Positions 33,808 to 43,256 of a stretch of DNA of 64,000 bases are shown one piece after another. The DNA comes from Glycomyces albidus. GTDB taxonomy: Bacteria; Actinomycetota; Actinomycetes; Mycobacteriales; Micromonosporaceae. The notes below the pieces were generated by a model that was not told the DNA's origin, did not search any database, and worked only from the letters and a program-made list of their open reading frames with translations. The translations under genes were made by a program, and so were the position numbers. Every line of letters starts with the position of its first letter. The stretch's first letter is position 1. The stretch lies in assembly GCF_009451885.1 (NCBI RefSeq), contig NZ_WIAO01000018.1, positions 50,394 to 114,393 on the forward strand. Reading direction: 5' to 3'.

Positions 33808-35382
33808 CTAGAGCGGGATGTTGCCGTGCTTCTTCGCGGGGAGCTCGTCGCGCTTGGAGGCGTTCATGCGCAGCCCGCGCACGAGCATCGCCCGGGTCTC
33901 TCGCGGCTGGATGACCGCGTCGATGAGGCCCAGTTCGGCCGCGACGTACGGGTTGTTCAGCTTCTCCTCGTACTCGGCCATGAGCTCGGCGCGCTTGGCC
34001 TGCTCGTCGTCGGCCTTGGCGAGCTCGCGGCGGTAGAGGATGTTGACCGCGCCCTGCGAGCCCATGACCGCGATCTCGGCGGTCGGCCAGGCGAGGCACA
34101 GGTCGGCGCCGACGCCCTTGGAGCCCATGACGCAGTACGCGCCGCCGTAGTCCTTGCGGCAGACGACGGTGAGCTTGGGGACGGTGGCCTCGGCGTACGC
34201 GTAGATGAGCTTCGCGCCGCGGCGGATGATCCCGTCGTGCTCCTGCGAGGTGCCCGGGAGGAACCCGGGGACGTCGACGAACGAGATGATCGGGATGTTG
34301 AAGGCGTCGCAGAAGCGGATGAACCGCGCGGCCTTCTCGGAGGCGTCGATGTCGAGGCAGCCGGCGAAGTGCATGGGCTGGTTCGCGACGACGCCGACCG
34401 GGCGGCCGTCGAGGCGGCCGAAGCCGGTGAGGATGTTCTTCGCGAACAGCGCCTGCGTCTCGAGGAACTCGCCGTCGTCGAGGACGGTCTCGACGATCTT
34501 GTGCATGTCGTACGGCTGGTTCGCCGAGTTCGGGATGACCGTGTCGAGCGCGAGGTCGTCGGCGGTCAGGTCGAGCTCGAAGTCCTTCGACTCGTAGGCC
34601 GGGGGCTCGTCGAGGTTGTTCGACGGCAGGTACGACAGGAGGTGCTTGACGTATTCGAGCGCGTCGGTCTCGTCGGAGGCCAGGTAGTGGGCGTTGCCGG
34701 CGACCGCGTTGTGGGTGCGCGCGCCGCCGAGCTCCTCCATGCCGACGTCCTCGCCGGTCACCGCGCGGACCACGTCGGGCCCGGTGATGAACATGTGGCT
34801 GGTCTGGTCGACCATGACGGTGAAGTCGGTGATCGCGGGCGAGTACACCGCACCGCCGGCGCACGGGCCCATGATGAGCGAGATCTGCGGGATCACGCCC
34901 GAGGCGCGCACGTTGCGGAAGAAGATGTCGGCGTAGCCGCCGAGGGACGCGACGCCCTCCTGGATGCGGGCCCCGCCGGAGTCGGAGATGCCGATGATGG
35001 GCCGGCCGGTGCGCATGGCCAGCTCCTGGACCTTCGTGATCTTCTCCCCCGAGACCTGCCCGAGGGAGCCGCCGAGGACGGTGAAGTCCTGGGCGTACAC
35101 GCAGACCTCGCGGCCTTCGATGGTGCCGTAGCCGGTGACGACGCCGTCGCCGTAGGGGCGGTTGGCCTCCATGCCGAAGCTGATGGAGTGGTGGCGCCGC
35201 AGGCTGTCGAGCTCGACGAACGACCCCTCGTCGAGCAGCTCCTCCAAGCGCTCGCGGGCGGTGCGCTTGCCCTTCTCGTGCTGCTTCTCGATCGCCCGGG
35301 GGTTCCCGGTGGCCGATTCGGAGAGTCGCTCGGCCAGGTCGGCGAGCCGCCCGGCGGTCGTGTGGAAGTCGATGTCGGTCAC
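33808..35382 (-). CDS. Acyl-CoA (propionyl/acetyl-CoA) carboxylase beta subunit
   Basis: A 524-residue carboxyltransferase, the biotin-dependent acyl-CoA carboxylase beta chain that supplies malonyl- or methylmalonyl-CoA. The CoA-binding halves are visible: [36 protein letters not shown], and in the C-terminal half [20 protein letters not shown] and [19 protein letters not shown]. The GTG before TDIDFHTT is chosen since TACGAT (minus strand) lies 7 bases upstream. birA is its natural divergent neighbour in actinobacteria; here a TnpB remnant lies between. Confidence 0.95.
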   Translation of the reverse strand: MTDIDFHTTAGRLADLAERLSESATGNPRAIEKQHEKGKRTARERLEELLDEGSFVELDSLRRHHSISFGMEANRPYGDGVVTGYGTIEGREVCVYAQDFTVLGGSLGQVSGEKITKVQELAMRTGRPIIGISDSGGARIQEGVASLGGYADIFFRNVRASGVIPQISLIMGPCAGGAVYSPAITDFTVMVDQTSHMFITGPDVVRAVTGEDVGMEELGGARTHNAVAGNAHYLASDETDALEYVKHLLSYLPSNNLDEPPAYESKDFELDLTADDLALDTVIPNSANQPYDMHKIVETVLDDGEFLETQALFAKNILTGFGRLDGRPVGVVANQPMHFAGCLDIDASEKAARFIRFCDAFNIPIISFVDVPGFLPGTSQEHDGIIRRGAKLIYAYAEATVPKLTVVCRKDYGGAYCVMGSKGVGADLCLAWPTAEIAVMGSQGAVNILYRRELAKADDEQAKRAELMAEYEEKLNNPYVAAELGLIDAVIQPRETRAMLVRGLRMNASKRDELPAKKHGNIPL

Positions 35383-35559
35383 GCTTCGGATCGTATCTGC
35401 ATTACCTGAGGAGGTGCTGAGTGGTTTCCTCCCGAACGCGTTCTCCCGCTGAGCTGCCAATTCACCGCGTGCTCACTTGCCGACGACTCGATGGGCGGCT
35501 GTGAGCATGGTCATGCCGATGCGTTCGAAACGCGTTCCGGGCTTGCTCGTTGTACAGGT

Positions 35560-36826
35560 GTGCTACTCCGATATCGGTACCGCATCTACCCGACGAGCCC
35601 GCAACGTGCAGCGCTGGCCAAGGCGTTCGGTTGCGCGCGCGTCGTGTTCAACGACGCGGTGGCGGCACGCAGAGCCGCATTCGCAGCCGGAGAGCCTTAC
35701 CCGAGCACAAGCATGCTTTCGCGGAAATTGATCACCGAGGCGAAACGGACTCCTGAGCGGGCCTGGCTCGGGGAGGTTTCGGCGGTGGTGCTTCAACAGG
35801 CGCTGGAAGACTGCAACCAAGCTTGGCGCAACTTCTTCGACTCACGAGCGGGTAAACGGCGGGGACCGCATATAGGTCCGCCCAGATTCAAACGGCGGAC
35901 GCATCGCCAATCGATCCGGTTCACGCGCAACGCCCGATTTCGCATCACAGAAGGAGGCCGCCTGCGGCTTCCGAAGATCGGGACGATCAGAGTCGCATGT
36001 TCCAGGGACCTGCCGTCGGACCCCTCCTCTGTCACGGTCATCAAGACGTCGGCCGGCCGGTATTTCGCAAGCTTCATCGTGGCCGTCGCTGCGCAGGTGG
36101 AGCACGAACCCCCTCCGGCGGATGCCGAGACGGGCATCGACCTCGGCCTCAAGGACTTCGCCGTGCTACGTCACGGGAAGACCATCGCCTCGCCGAAGTT
36201 CTTCCGGTCGATGGAGCGCCGGCTCAAACGCGCTCAGCAGGTGTTCGCGCGAAAGCAACCCGGGTCGGCGAACCGGGAGAAAGCGCGCGTTTCAGTTGCC
36301 CGATTGCACGAGCGCATCCGAGACAAGCGGGAGGACTGGTTGAACAAGCAGGTCAAGGCCGTACTTGACGAGAACCAAGCCGTGTACGTCGAAGACCCCA
36401 ACATCAAAGGGCTGGCCCGGAGTCGGACCGCGAAGAGCATGTACGACCAGGCACTCGGCGGTCCTGGAAGCGCAGGCTTCTCGGCGCGGTCGAACATTCG
36501 TCAAAGTCGACCGGTTCTTCCCTTCCACCCAGATGTGCTCGGACTGCGGGGTCCTGTCAGGGCCGAAGGGACTGGAAGGACTCGCGGTGCGAACTTGGGC
36601 CTGCCCGTGCGGGTCGGTGCACGAGAGGGACGTCAACGCGGAGGTCAACATCCGCTTTGAAGGAAAACGGCTGGTGCGAGTGCAAACGGTCGCCGCAGGG
36701 CATGCGGAGACTCGAAACGCCTCTGGAGGGCAGGTAAGACCCGGGAGACCAGGTGCTGTCCGGAAACCCGCAAGCGGGAGGAACGAGGAACCCATCCGTA
36801 CCGGTGATGCGATCGCATCACCCTAG
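35560..36826 (+). pseudogene. tnpB: IS605-type TnpB (OrfB), frameshifted
   Basis: A remnant of the RNA-guided nuclease TnpB/IS605 OrfB. The first frame gives the N-terminal domain (YRYRIYPTSPQRAALAKAFG), the RuvC Asp in GIDLGLKDFAV and Glu in YVEDPNIKGLARS. It then breaks near 36460. The second frame resumes with RRGRTFVKVDRFFPSTQ, the zinc finger CSDCG...CPCG, and the last RuvC Asp in HERDVNAEVNI. A few residues around the break are also missing, so a small deletion is likely. No tnpA is nearby. It sits between two genes that are normally adjacent. A sequencing error could mimic the frameshift, but not the missing residues. Confidence 0.85.
36803..36822. repeat. Perfect 20-bp palindrome at the right end of the TnpB element
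   Basis: GGTGATGCGATCGCATCACC is its own reverse complement. It overlaps the last codons of tnpB, where IS200/IS605 elements carry end hairpins. A CCCGCAAGCGGG hairpin lies ~35 bp before it, in the region expected to encode guide-RNA scaffold. Confidence 0.75.
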
Positions 36827-36843
36827 CCGGAGATCCGGCCCCT

Positions 36844-36849
36844 TACGAT
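36844..36849 (+). promoter_or_regulatory. -10 box of birA, leaderless
   Basis: TACGAT ends six bases before the birA ATG, about 20 bp after the end palindrome of the TnpB remnant. The -10 box survived the insertion, but no good -35 is visible. Confidence 0.55.
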
Positions 36850-36855
36850 GAGGGG

Positions 36856-37671
36856 ATGGAGGATGCCAAGGGCGTGGACACACCGACGAGAAAGCCACTG
36901 GACCGGCACCTGCTCTGGTCGCTGTTGTCGGAGAAGTCCGACTTCTGGACCGAAGTCGATGTGGTGGGGGTCACGGGGTCGACGAATGCCGACCTGGCCG
37001 AGTCGGCCAGGCACGGCGCCGAAGAGGGGCGCGTCCTCTTGGCGGAGAAGCAGCTCAGCGGGCGCGGGCGCCTGGACCGGCGCTGGGAGAGCCCGGAGCG
37101 GGCGAGCCTGATGATGTCGTTCCTGCTGCGCCCGACCGCGCCGCGCGAGCGGTGGGGCACGCTGGGGTTCGCGACCGCGGTCGCGCTCGAAGAGGCGCTG
37201 CTGGCCGTGTGCGGGGTGCGCGCGAAGCTGAAGTGGCCCAACGACGTCCTCATCGCCGGGAAGAAGGTGTGCGGGATCCTCGCGCAGGCCGAGGGGAGCG
37301 CGGTGGTGGTCGGCGTCGGCCTGAACGTGTCGCTGACCGAGGAGGAGCTGCCGGTCCCGGAGGCGACCTCGCTGCTCCTCGCGGGGGCGACGACGCTGGA
37401 CCGGGAGGAGATCGCGGCGGCGTTCCTGGGGCACTTCGCGGCCGTGTACCGCACCTGGGAGGACCAGGGCCCGGCCTCGGCGATCGAGCGCTGGGAGCGG
37501 AACTCCGACACCCTGGGGCGCCAGGTCGCGGTATCGTTCCCGAACGGCCGCAACCTGACCGGCCGGGCCGTCGGCATCGACGCCGACGGACGCCTGCGGG
37601 TGGATCCTGGTGACGGCCCCGTGGAGGCGGTCGCCGCCGGCGACGTGGTCCACCTGCGGCCGCGGGCATGA
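36856..37671 (+). CDS. birA: Biotin--[acetyl-CoA-carboxylase] ligase
   Basis: A 271-residue biotin protein ligase without an N-terminal DNA-binding domain. Motifs are GVTGSTNADLAESARHG, the biotinyl-AMP loop AEKQLSGRGRLDRRWESP, LKWPNDVLIAGKKVCGIL and VGVGLNVS; the C-terminal beta domain includes GRAVGIDADGRLRV. It biotinylates the carboxylase complex whose beta subunit is encoded beyond the TnpB remnant. Confidence 0.94.
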   Translation: MEDAKGVDTPTRKPLDRHLLWSLLSEKSDFWTEVDVVGVTGSTNADLAESARHGAEEGRVLLAEKQLSGRGRLDRRWESPERASLMMSFLLRPTAPRERWGTLGFATAVALEEALLAVCGVRAKLKWPNDVLIAGKKVCGILAQAEGSAVVVGVGLNVSLTEEELPVPEATSLLLAGATTLDREEIAAAFLGHFAAVYRTWEDQGPASAIERWERNSDTLGRQVAVSFPNGRNLTGRAVGIDADGRLRVDPGDGPVEAVAAGDVVHLRPRA

Positions 37672-37689
37672 CGCCCGGCGGGCACGGCA

Positions 37690-37870
37690 TCCGGTGGTTG
37701 TGAACCACGGTTCCCCTGGAGTCCGGCGGCCCTGCACGTCCGTTGAACCGCAGTCCCGCGGCCGCGGTTCGATGGCTGCGGTCCGGTGGCGCCGCAGTTC
37801 GACGGCCCGCATTGAGACGGCCGTAGTTGGACGGCCCGCAGCGAGGGCTCGCAGTTGAAGGGCACTGACG
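37690..37870. repeat. Degenerate ~29-bp tandem repeat
   Basis: Related blocks recur every 28-30 bp: GCGGTTCGATGGC (37764), GCAGTTCGACGGCCCGC (37794), GTAGTTGGACGGCCCGC (37823), GCAGTTGAAGGGC (37851). It fills the gap between birA and the LuxR gene; no gene is seen. Confidence 0.6.
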
Positions 37871-37907
37871 CGGCAGGCCCAGTCGGGCCCGAGGACCGGA
37901 GGAGTGG

Positions 37908-38930
37908 ATGAGCGACCAGGCGGGCGGCAAGCGCGGCGAGCACCCCGACACCCGGCCGGCCCGGCAGCCGCCGGGCGCGACCGGGCTCGACCCCGAGACC
38001 GAAGGGCTCTACCGGCTCCTGCTCTCCCGCTCCGACGCGACGGTGGCGCAGCTCGCGGCCGACTCGGGGCGTTCGATCGACCATGTGCGCGAGGTCCTCG
38101 CGCGGCTCGTCGACGAGGGCTTCGCGACGATGGTCGCGGACTCGTGCTTCCGCGCGGTCGGGCCGGACGCGGTCCTGGGCGGGCGGATCGCCTCCCAGCT
38201 CGGCGAGGTCCTCGGCGAGTACGAGACGCTGCGCGAGCTGCTCGAGATCCACCGGGCGGGCCCCGGCGCGGGCGGGACCGCCGGTTCCTGGGAGGCGGTG
38301 ACGGGTGCGGTGGCGATCCGCTCGCGGCTGCGCCAGCTCAAGGCCGGGGCCGAACGCAGCCTGAGCACGTTCGTGCGCCCGCCGATGGTCCTGCCGGTCC
38401 CCGAGGACGGCGTGCACCGGGACCTCCAGGCACGCGGCGTGGTCCACCGGATCCTGTTCGACCGGGCGGTGCTCGACATCGACCCGTACGCCGACTACGT
38501 GCGGCACGCGCTCGAGTCCGGGGACGAGGTCCGGTTCGGGAAGCGCCTGCCGCTGAAGCTCCTGATCGTGGACGACCGGACCGTCTTCATGGAGGAGCCG
38601 GGCGAGGGCCGGCCGCGGGCGATCGTCACCGGGAACCGGTCGATCGCCGAGCTCGCCGCGACCCTGTTCGAGCAGTTGTGGACGGCGGGCATCCCCGCGA
38701 CGAGCGCGTCCGCCGACGGCGTGCGGCTGGGCGCGGAGACGATCGACGAGGACGACGCGGTGCTGCTGGGGCTGCTCATCGCGGGCCTGACGGACCAGTC
38801 GATCGCGTCCAAACTGGGCATCGGGCTGCGCACCGTCCAGCGCCGGGTCCGCGAGCTCATGGACCTGGCCGATGTGGACACCCGCATCCAGCTCGGCTGG
38901 CACGCCGCCAAGAACGGCTGGGTGCCTTAG
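37908..38930 (+). CDS. LuxR-type regulator with N-terminal TrmB-like winged helix
   Basis: A 340-residue regulator. Residues ~28-85 form a winged helix (LYRLLLSRSDATVAQLAADS, RSIDHVREVLARLVDEGF), the middle is a PLD-like sensor segment (LKLLIVDDRTVFMEEPG), and residues ~285-335 are a LuxR HTH (LLIAGLTDQSIASKLGIG, LRTVQRRVRELMD). This type is common near actinomycete secondary-metabolite and stress genes. No target is apparent. GGAGGAG precedes the ATG. It is inserted between birA and the PH-domain gene. Confidence 0.85.
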   Translation: MSDQAGGKRGEHPDTRPARQPPGATGLDPETEGLYRLLLSRSDATVAQLAADSGRSIDHVREVLARLVDEGFATMVADSCFRAVGPDAVLGGRIASQLGEVLGEYETLRELLEIHRAGPGAGGTAGSWEAVTGAVAIRSRLRQLKAGAERSLSTFVRPPMVLPVPEDGVHRDLQARGVVHRILFDRAVLDIDPYADYVRHALESGDEVRFGKRLPLKLLIVDDRTVFMEEPGEGRPRAIVTGNRSIAELAATLFEQLWTAGIPATSASADGVRLGAETIDEDDAVLLGLLIAGLTDQSIASKLGIGLRTVQRRVRELMDLADVDTRIQLGWHAAKNGWVP

Positions 38931-39057
38931 CACTCGATGCGAGTGTCCTTCGGAAAGTGCGCGCAATCGTGGCCATGGGGCCGGTGACGCAGTGTTGTAC
39001 TGTGCTTTTGAACATTCGTACCGCCCCCGGCCCGTTTCTCACTCCTGGAGGTCCGCA

Positions 39058-39585
39058 GTGGGATATCCCGACGACCAGCTCGCCCGCGGCGAGGTTGTCA
39101 AGCTCCACACCCACCCGCATTGGAAGGAAGGCGTCGCCCCGATCCTGTGGTTCGTGGTCTTCCTTGCGATCGGCGCCATCGCGATCACCTACACGGCGCA
39201 GCTCGACAACGCCGACGTCAGGCTCTGGCTCATCGTCGCCGAGGTCGTCATCACGCTCGCCCTGCTGATCTGGCTGGCGGTGATCCCCTGGATCCGCTGG
39301 CGCTCGACCCACTACGTCATCACCGACCAGCGCATCATGTGGCGCGAAGGCCTCGTGACCCGCGAGAGCCGCCACATCCCGCTCGCCCGCGTCAACACGG
39401 TCTCGTACACCCAGAACGTGTGGGAGCGGATCTTCGGCTTCGGCGACATGAACATCGACTCGGCCTCCGACGACGGCGAGATCAACCTGGTCGACGTCCC
39501 CCGCGTCGACAAGACCAAGGCGCTGCTGTACCAGCTCGCCGAGGACGACCGCGCCCGCCGCGCCAGCCAAGGCGACGGCGCCTAG
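39058..39585 (+). CDS. Bacterial PH (bPH2) domain membrane protein
   Basis: A 175-residue protein with two transmembrane helices (GVAPILWFVVFLAIGAIAI; LWLIVAEVVITLALLIWLAV) followed by a PH-like domain: THYVITDQRIMWREGLVTRE, SRHIPLARVNTVSYTQNVWE, FGFGDMNIDSASDDGEI. The GTG start has GGAGGT eight bases ahead. Function unknown; such genes often lie near birA in actinobacteria. Confidence 0.88.
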   Translation: MGYPDDQLARGEVVKLHTHPHWKEGVAPILWFVVFLAIGAIAITYTAQLDNADVRLWLIVAEVVITLALLIWLAVIPWIRWRSTHYVITDQRIMWREGLVTRESRHIPLARVNTVSYTQNVWERIFGFGDMNIDSASDDGEINLVDVPRVDKTKALLYQLAEDDRARRASQGDGA

Positions 39586-39600
39586 CCCGAGCACGCTTCA

Positions 39601-39624
39601 GGCCCGCACCGGTCCGGTGCGGGC
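39601..39624. terminator. Bidirectional terminator
   Basis: GGCCCGCACCGG pairs with CCGGTGCGGGCC almost perfectly, between the convergent PH-domain and GtrA genes. Confidence 0.8.
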
Positions 39625-39647
39625 CTTCGCCGTGTCCAGGGCCCGTC

Positions 39648-40166
39648 CTAGGCGCTCGCTTCGTTCAGCTTGGGGCTGTTGAAGACCCAGGTGCGGTACG
39701 CGAAGAAGCGGAAGACCGAGCCGAGGCCGACGCCGAAGACGTTGGCGGCGAGGTTGACCGCGATCGCGTTGTCGAAGTACTGGGGCCAGACCGAGGCGAG
39801 CCCGGTGTTGGCCCAGATGCAGGCGAGCGCGATGAGCAGGCCGATGCCGTTGAAGAAGAAGTAGAGGGCGTACTGGCGGTGGGCGGCGGCGGTGCCGCGG
39901 CGCTCGCGCCAGGTCCAGTGGCGGTTGCCGAAGAACGCGAGGGTCATCGCCAGGATCGCGGAGAGGATCTTCGCGTACCAGTAGGACCAGTCGAGGCCGA
40001 GGTACAGCAGGTTGAAGAGGCCGACGTCGACGATGTAGGCCGTGCCGCCGACTCCGGCGAAGCGGAACAGTTCGCCGGCGTGGCGCTTGAGCAGCCCGAG
40101 GGCGCGCGCGAAGAGGCCCGGACGGTGATTCGCCGTCTGGGGGGTGGGGGTGTCCGTCGTGCTCAT
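39648..40166 (-). CDS. GtrA family membrane protein
   Basis: A 172-residue GtrA-like protein with four transmembrane helices. Family signatures: FRFAGVGGTAYIVDVGLFNL, FFGNRHWTWRERRG and SVFRFFAYRTWVFN. GtrA proteins help move lipid-linked sugars or take part in cell-wall glycan assembly. The ATG (MSTTDTP) is supported by TACCCT, seven bases upstream. Confidence 0.9.
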   Translation of the reverse strand: MSTTDTPTPQTANHRPGLFARALGLLKRHAGELFRFAGVGGTAYIVDVGLFNLLYLGLDWSYWYAKILSAILAMTLAFFGNRHWTWRERRGTAAAHRQYALYFFFNGIGLLIALACIWANTGLASVWPQYFDNAIAVNLAANVFGVGLGSVFRFFAYRTWVFNSPKLNEASA

Positions 40167-40239
40167 TACGGCCAGGGTACCCGGCTCGGCGGGGCTGCGG
40201 GGCGGCCGAGGGCGGTGCACCGCCCCCCGCTGCCGGAGG

Positions 40240-42891
40240 TTACGGGCTGCCGTCGCTGCGGGGCTGGGCGACGGCGATGACGCCGACGATGAACGGGTCG
40301 TCGCCGCGTTCGAAGCGGATGACGGCCTCGTCGCCGGTGCGGGCGCGGTGGACGTGGACGTCGACGCCGAAGGCGTACCAGTCGGGGTTGTCGGCGGCGC
40401 CGTTCGCGCGGCAGGTGGCGGGTTCGCCGAGGTGCTCGTCGCCTGCGGTGAGGGTGTCGCCGTTGCGGTAGGCGGAGCCGCCCCAGAGTGTGGCGGCGAT
40501 GTCGACGTCGCCGCCGTCTTCGATCTCGATCTCGGTGTCGGCGGCGGGCGCGCCGTCGTAGACCGCGACTTCCTTGGGGTCGGCGCCGGGCTCGGTGTAC
40601 ACGACCGTGAGGGACCAGCCGGCCCAGTGCGGTTCGAGGCAGTGGGCGCTGGGGGCGATGGGCCAGGTCTTGCACGGCGAGGTGGGGAGCCGGTGGTTGT
40701 CGGTGGCGACCCAGTATTCGCCGCCGCTCGCGACGAGCTCGGTGACGTCGGTGAACGCCTGGGCGCCGGGGCTGGTGGGGGTGGTGGTGTCGGCGGTGAG
40801 GTCGGTCCAGGTGCCGCCGGGACCGTGGAGGGCGACCTCGGTGGGGAGGTCGTCGTGGACGCCGGCCCAGTAGAGGCCGGCCCAGGCGACGGTGGCGCCG
40901 GCGGGGAGGTCGAGGACGGCGCCGGAGGCGGCCTGGCCTTCGCGTCCGGGGGGTGCGTGCTCGGGTTTGTACGCCTTCATGGGCCAGCGGTCGCCGGCGC
41001 CGAGGAGCGCGGCGTCGTGGCAGCCGGGGACGGCGCAGGTCATCCAGGTGTTGCCGGAGGCGGTGACGCCGGTGGCGTCGAGGCTGGCGTAGCCGACGGT
41101 GCTGCCGGCGGGCGCGATCGGGACCTGGAGCGCGGTGGTGCCCGAGATGCCGGGGCCTTCGACGGTGACCTCGAAGGTCTGGTAGCCGCTGACGTCGTCG
41201 CCGATGCGGATGCGCACGTGGGCTTCGGCGGGGCTGGGCATCCGCGGGACGGTGCACTGGACGGTCGTGGCGGCGTCGCCGTCCGCTTCGATGCAGGTCC
41301 AGCCGGGTTCGGCGGTCTCGGAGGCGAGGGTGACGCCGTCGGGGAGGACGATGTCGAGCGTGACGCGGTCGGTCGCGGCGGCCTGGCCGTACCCGGGCGC
41401 GGATTCGGCGGCGCGCTCCCGCTCGGCGGCGGATTCCGCTGAGCGGTCGTCCCGCGCGGTGGCGGGTCCGACTGCATCGCCGTATTGCGCGGCCGTGGTT
41501 TCGTTGCGGTCGTCCCGCGCGGAGGCGGTCTCGCCCGCGCGGTCGTCGAGCGCCGCGACCGCGGCTTCGGGGGCGCGGTCGGTGCGGGGCGCGTAGCCGC
41601 CGCCTGCGGGGGCTTCGAGGCGGATCGGGAGGACGGCATCGCCGCCGGCGACGAGGCCGGTGGTGCCGAGGCCGTGCTCGATGCCGTACGAGGCGGGCAC
41701 GGCGGGCGAGGGCTCCTCGGCGGGGTCCTCGGGGTCGGGTTCGGGGGCCGGGTCGTCCGGTTCGGCCGGGGGCTCGCCGGGGTCGGCGGGCGGGTCCTCG
41801 GTGTCGGGTTCGGGTTCGGCCGGGGCGGCGACGGCGGGTTCGTCGGGGGCGGCCTGCGGCGGCTGCTCCTCGTCGCCGGAGACGAGCGCGAAGACGACGA
41901 CCGCGGCGGCGACGGTGGCCGCGGTACCGGTCGCGAGGGTGCCCTTGGTGCCGAGCTGCTGCACGATCCGGCGGATCCAGTTCGCGGCGGCGATGAACGG
42001 CGCCGACACGAACGCGAGGAGGCCGCCGACGGCGAGGCCGGCCGCGGAGACGGTGGCGGCCGCGATGTACGGGGCGGCGGCGCCGCCGAGGAGGACGCCG
42101 GCGATGACGCCGCGCAGGCCGGCGTTGAGCTCGGTCAGCTCCGCGAACAGGAGGCTGCAGGTGACGCAGGAGTCGAGGTGGCCGTCGACTTTCTGGGCGT
42201 CGCGCTCGCCGAGCTTGCCGCGCACGCGCGCGCCGAGCCGGTCGACGGTCCAGCGGCATGCTTCGCGCGGCGCGTCGGCGGCGTGCTCGGTGAGGTAGTT
42301 CTGGCGGAGCTTCTCGCGGGCGCGGTAGGCGAGCGCGGAGACGCCGTTGGGGGTCATGCCGAGCATGCGCGCGACCTGGGCCGGGGAGTCCTCTTCGACC
42401 TCGGTGTGCCACAGGACCATGCGCCAGCGCTCGGGGAGCTTGCCGAAGGCGAGGGCGGCGTAGCGGCGCTCCTGGCCCTCGACGGCGGGGTCGACGAAGA
42501 TCTCGCCGGAGTCGTGGGGCGAGAGGTCGTCGGTGAACTCGACGCGCTTGTCGCGGCGGACGCGGTCGTAGAAGGTGTTGCGGAGGGTCTGGAGCATGTA
42601 GGGGCGGAAGGCGAGGTCGGGGCCGCCGCCTTCGCGGAAGGTGTGGAGGAGTTTCGCGAAGGTCTCGGAGACGAGGTCGTCGGCGCCGGCGGGGTCGCGG
42701 GAGAGGATGCGCGAGAGGCGGCGGGCGGCGTGGACGTGGCGCTCGTAGAGGACGGCGTACGCGGTGGTGTCGCCGCGGCGGGTGGCGGCGATGAGCTCGG
42801 GGTCGGAGCGGGTGGCGGGGGTGTCGTCGGGGTCGGGGGCGGCGTCGGGTCCTTGGCCGCGCGGATCGCCAGCGGGTACGGTCTCGGGCAT
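40240..42891 (-). CDS. Membrane-spanning fusion: ECF sigma factor + zinc anti-sigma domain + large ectodomain
   Basis: An 883-residue protein. Residues ~30-115 are sigma region 2 (YAVLYERHVHAARRLSRILS; DDLVSETFAKLLHTF) and ~135-197 region 4 (MVLWHTEVEEDSPAQVARML; TPNGVSALAYRAREKLRQ). A zinc-finger anti-sigma motif follows (GHLDSCVTCSLLF: H-x3-C-x2-C, with a Cys at ~212). Hydrophobic segments lie at ~260-300 and ~318-337, then a Pro/Glu/Asp linker and a ~500-residue ectodomain with repeated ARDDR blocks and beta-rich sequence (VTLDIVLPDGVTLASETAE; AGVHDDLPTEVALHGPGG). A sigma factor fused to its own regulator and sensor could be released by proteolysis (inference). The start has AGGAG 12 bases away. 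Confidence 0.85.
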   Translation of the reverse strand: MPETVPAGDPRGQGPDAAPDPDDTPATRSDPELIAATRRGDTTAYAVLYERHVHAARRLSRILSRDPAGADDLVSETFAKLLHTFREGGGPDLAFRPYMLQTLRNTFYDRVRRDKRVEFTDDLSPHDSGEIFVDPAVEGQERRYAALAFGKLPERWRMVLWHTEVEEDSPAQVARMLGMTPNGVSALAYRAREKLRQNYLTEHAADAPREACRWTVDRLGARVRGKLGERDAQKVDGHLDSCVTCSLLFAELTELNAGLRGVIAGVLLGGAAAPYIAAATVSAAGLAVGGLLAFVSAPFIAAANWIRRIVQQLGTKGTLATGTAATVAAAVVVFALVSGDEEQPPQAAPDEPAVAAPAEPEPDTEDPPADPGEPPAEPDDPAPEPDPEDPAEEPSPAVPASYGIEHGLGTTGLVAGGDAVLPIRLEAPAGGGYAPRTDRAPEAAVAALDDRAGETASARDDRNETTAAQYGDAVGPATARDDRSAESAAERERAAESAPGYGQAAATDRVTLDIVLPDGVTLASETAEPGWTCIEADGDAATTVQCTVPRMPSPAEAHVRIRIGDDVSGYQTFEVTVEGPGISGTTALQVPIAPAGSTVGYASLDATGVTASGNTWMTCAVPGCHDAALLGAGDRWPMKAYKPEHAPPGREGQAASGAVLDLPAGATVAWAGLYWAGVHDDLPTEVALHGPGGTWTDLTADTTTPTSPGAQAFTDVTELVASGGEYWVATDNHRLPTSPCKTWPIAPSAHCLEPHWAGWSLTVVYTEPGADPKEVAVYDGAPAADTEIEIEDGGDVDIAATLWGGSAYRNGDTLTAGDEHLGEPATCRANGAADNPDWYAFGVDVHVHRARTGDEAVIRFERGDDPFIVGVIAVAQPRSDGSP

Positions 42892-43256
42892 CGTGCGCCG
42901 GTGCTCCTTCCTGGTTGCGCCGAGCTCGTACGATCGGGGGGCTCGGTGGCGTCTCGCGGGCGAGGCGGGTCGGTCGACTGGATTGGAGGAGTTCTCGCTG
43001 TCTCCGTTGGACTTAACGATCGAGTCGGCCTCCGGTTGCGCCCCTCGCGGTGGAATGGACATTGCCGCGAACGGGACATTCCACGGAGTTTAGGGCAAAA
43101 ACCCGTCATAGTCGGGAATTGTGATGCGACTGTGACCATGTGTAATGGTATTGGGACTTCCGCCCCGGGTTCCGGCCATCTGTCGGAAATACGTCACGCC
43201 ATTGCGTACCGTGGGGTAGCGCGTGCTGTGGCGCGATCGACGCAAGGAGGTGAGCG
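42892..43256. other. Divergent gap of about 365 bp
   Basis: No gene seen. The middle (43040-43210) is lower in GC and must hold promoters for the sigma fusion and the SepX-like gene. AAGGAGG at 43244 is the latter's ribosome site. Confidence 0.4.

Noticed and set aside
35491..35559. Longer TnpB N-terminus starting at an upstream start codon
   Set aside because: The extra residues do not resemble TnpB; family similarity begins at the GTG before LLRYRYRIYP.
36803..36822. Simple terminator of the TnpB gene
   Set aside because: The 20-bp palindrome has no loop and no T-run, and is better explained as an IS end or recombinase site.
37690..37870. Possible CRISPR array because of ~29-bp spacing
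   Set aside because: The repeated blocks are degenerate, there are no unique spacers between constant repeats and no cas genes.
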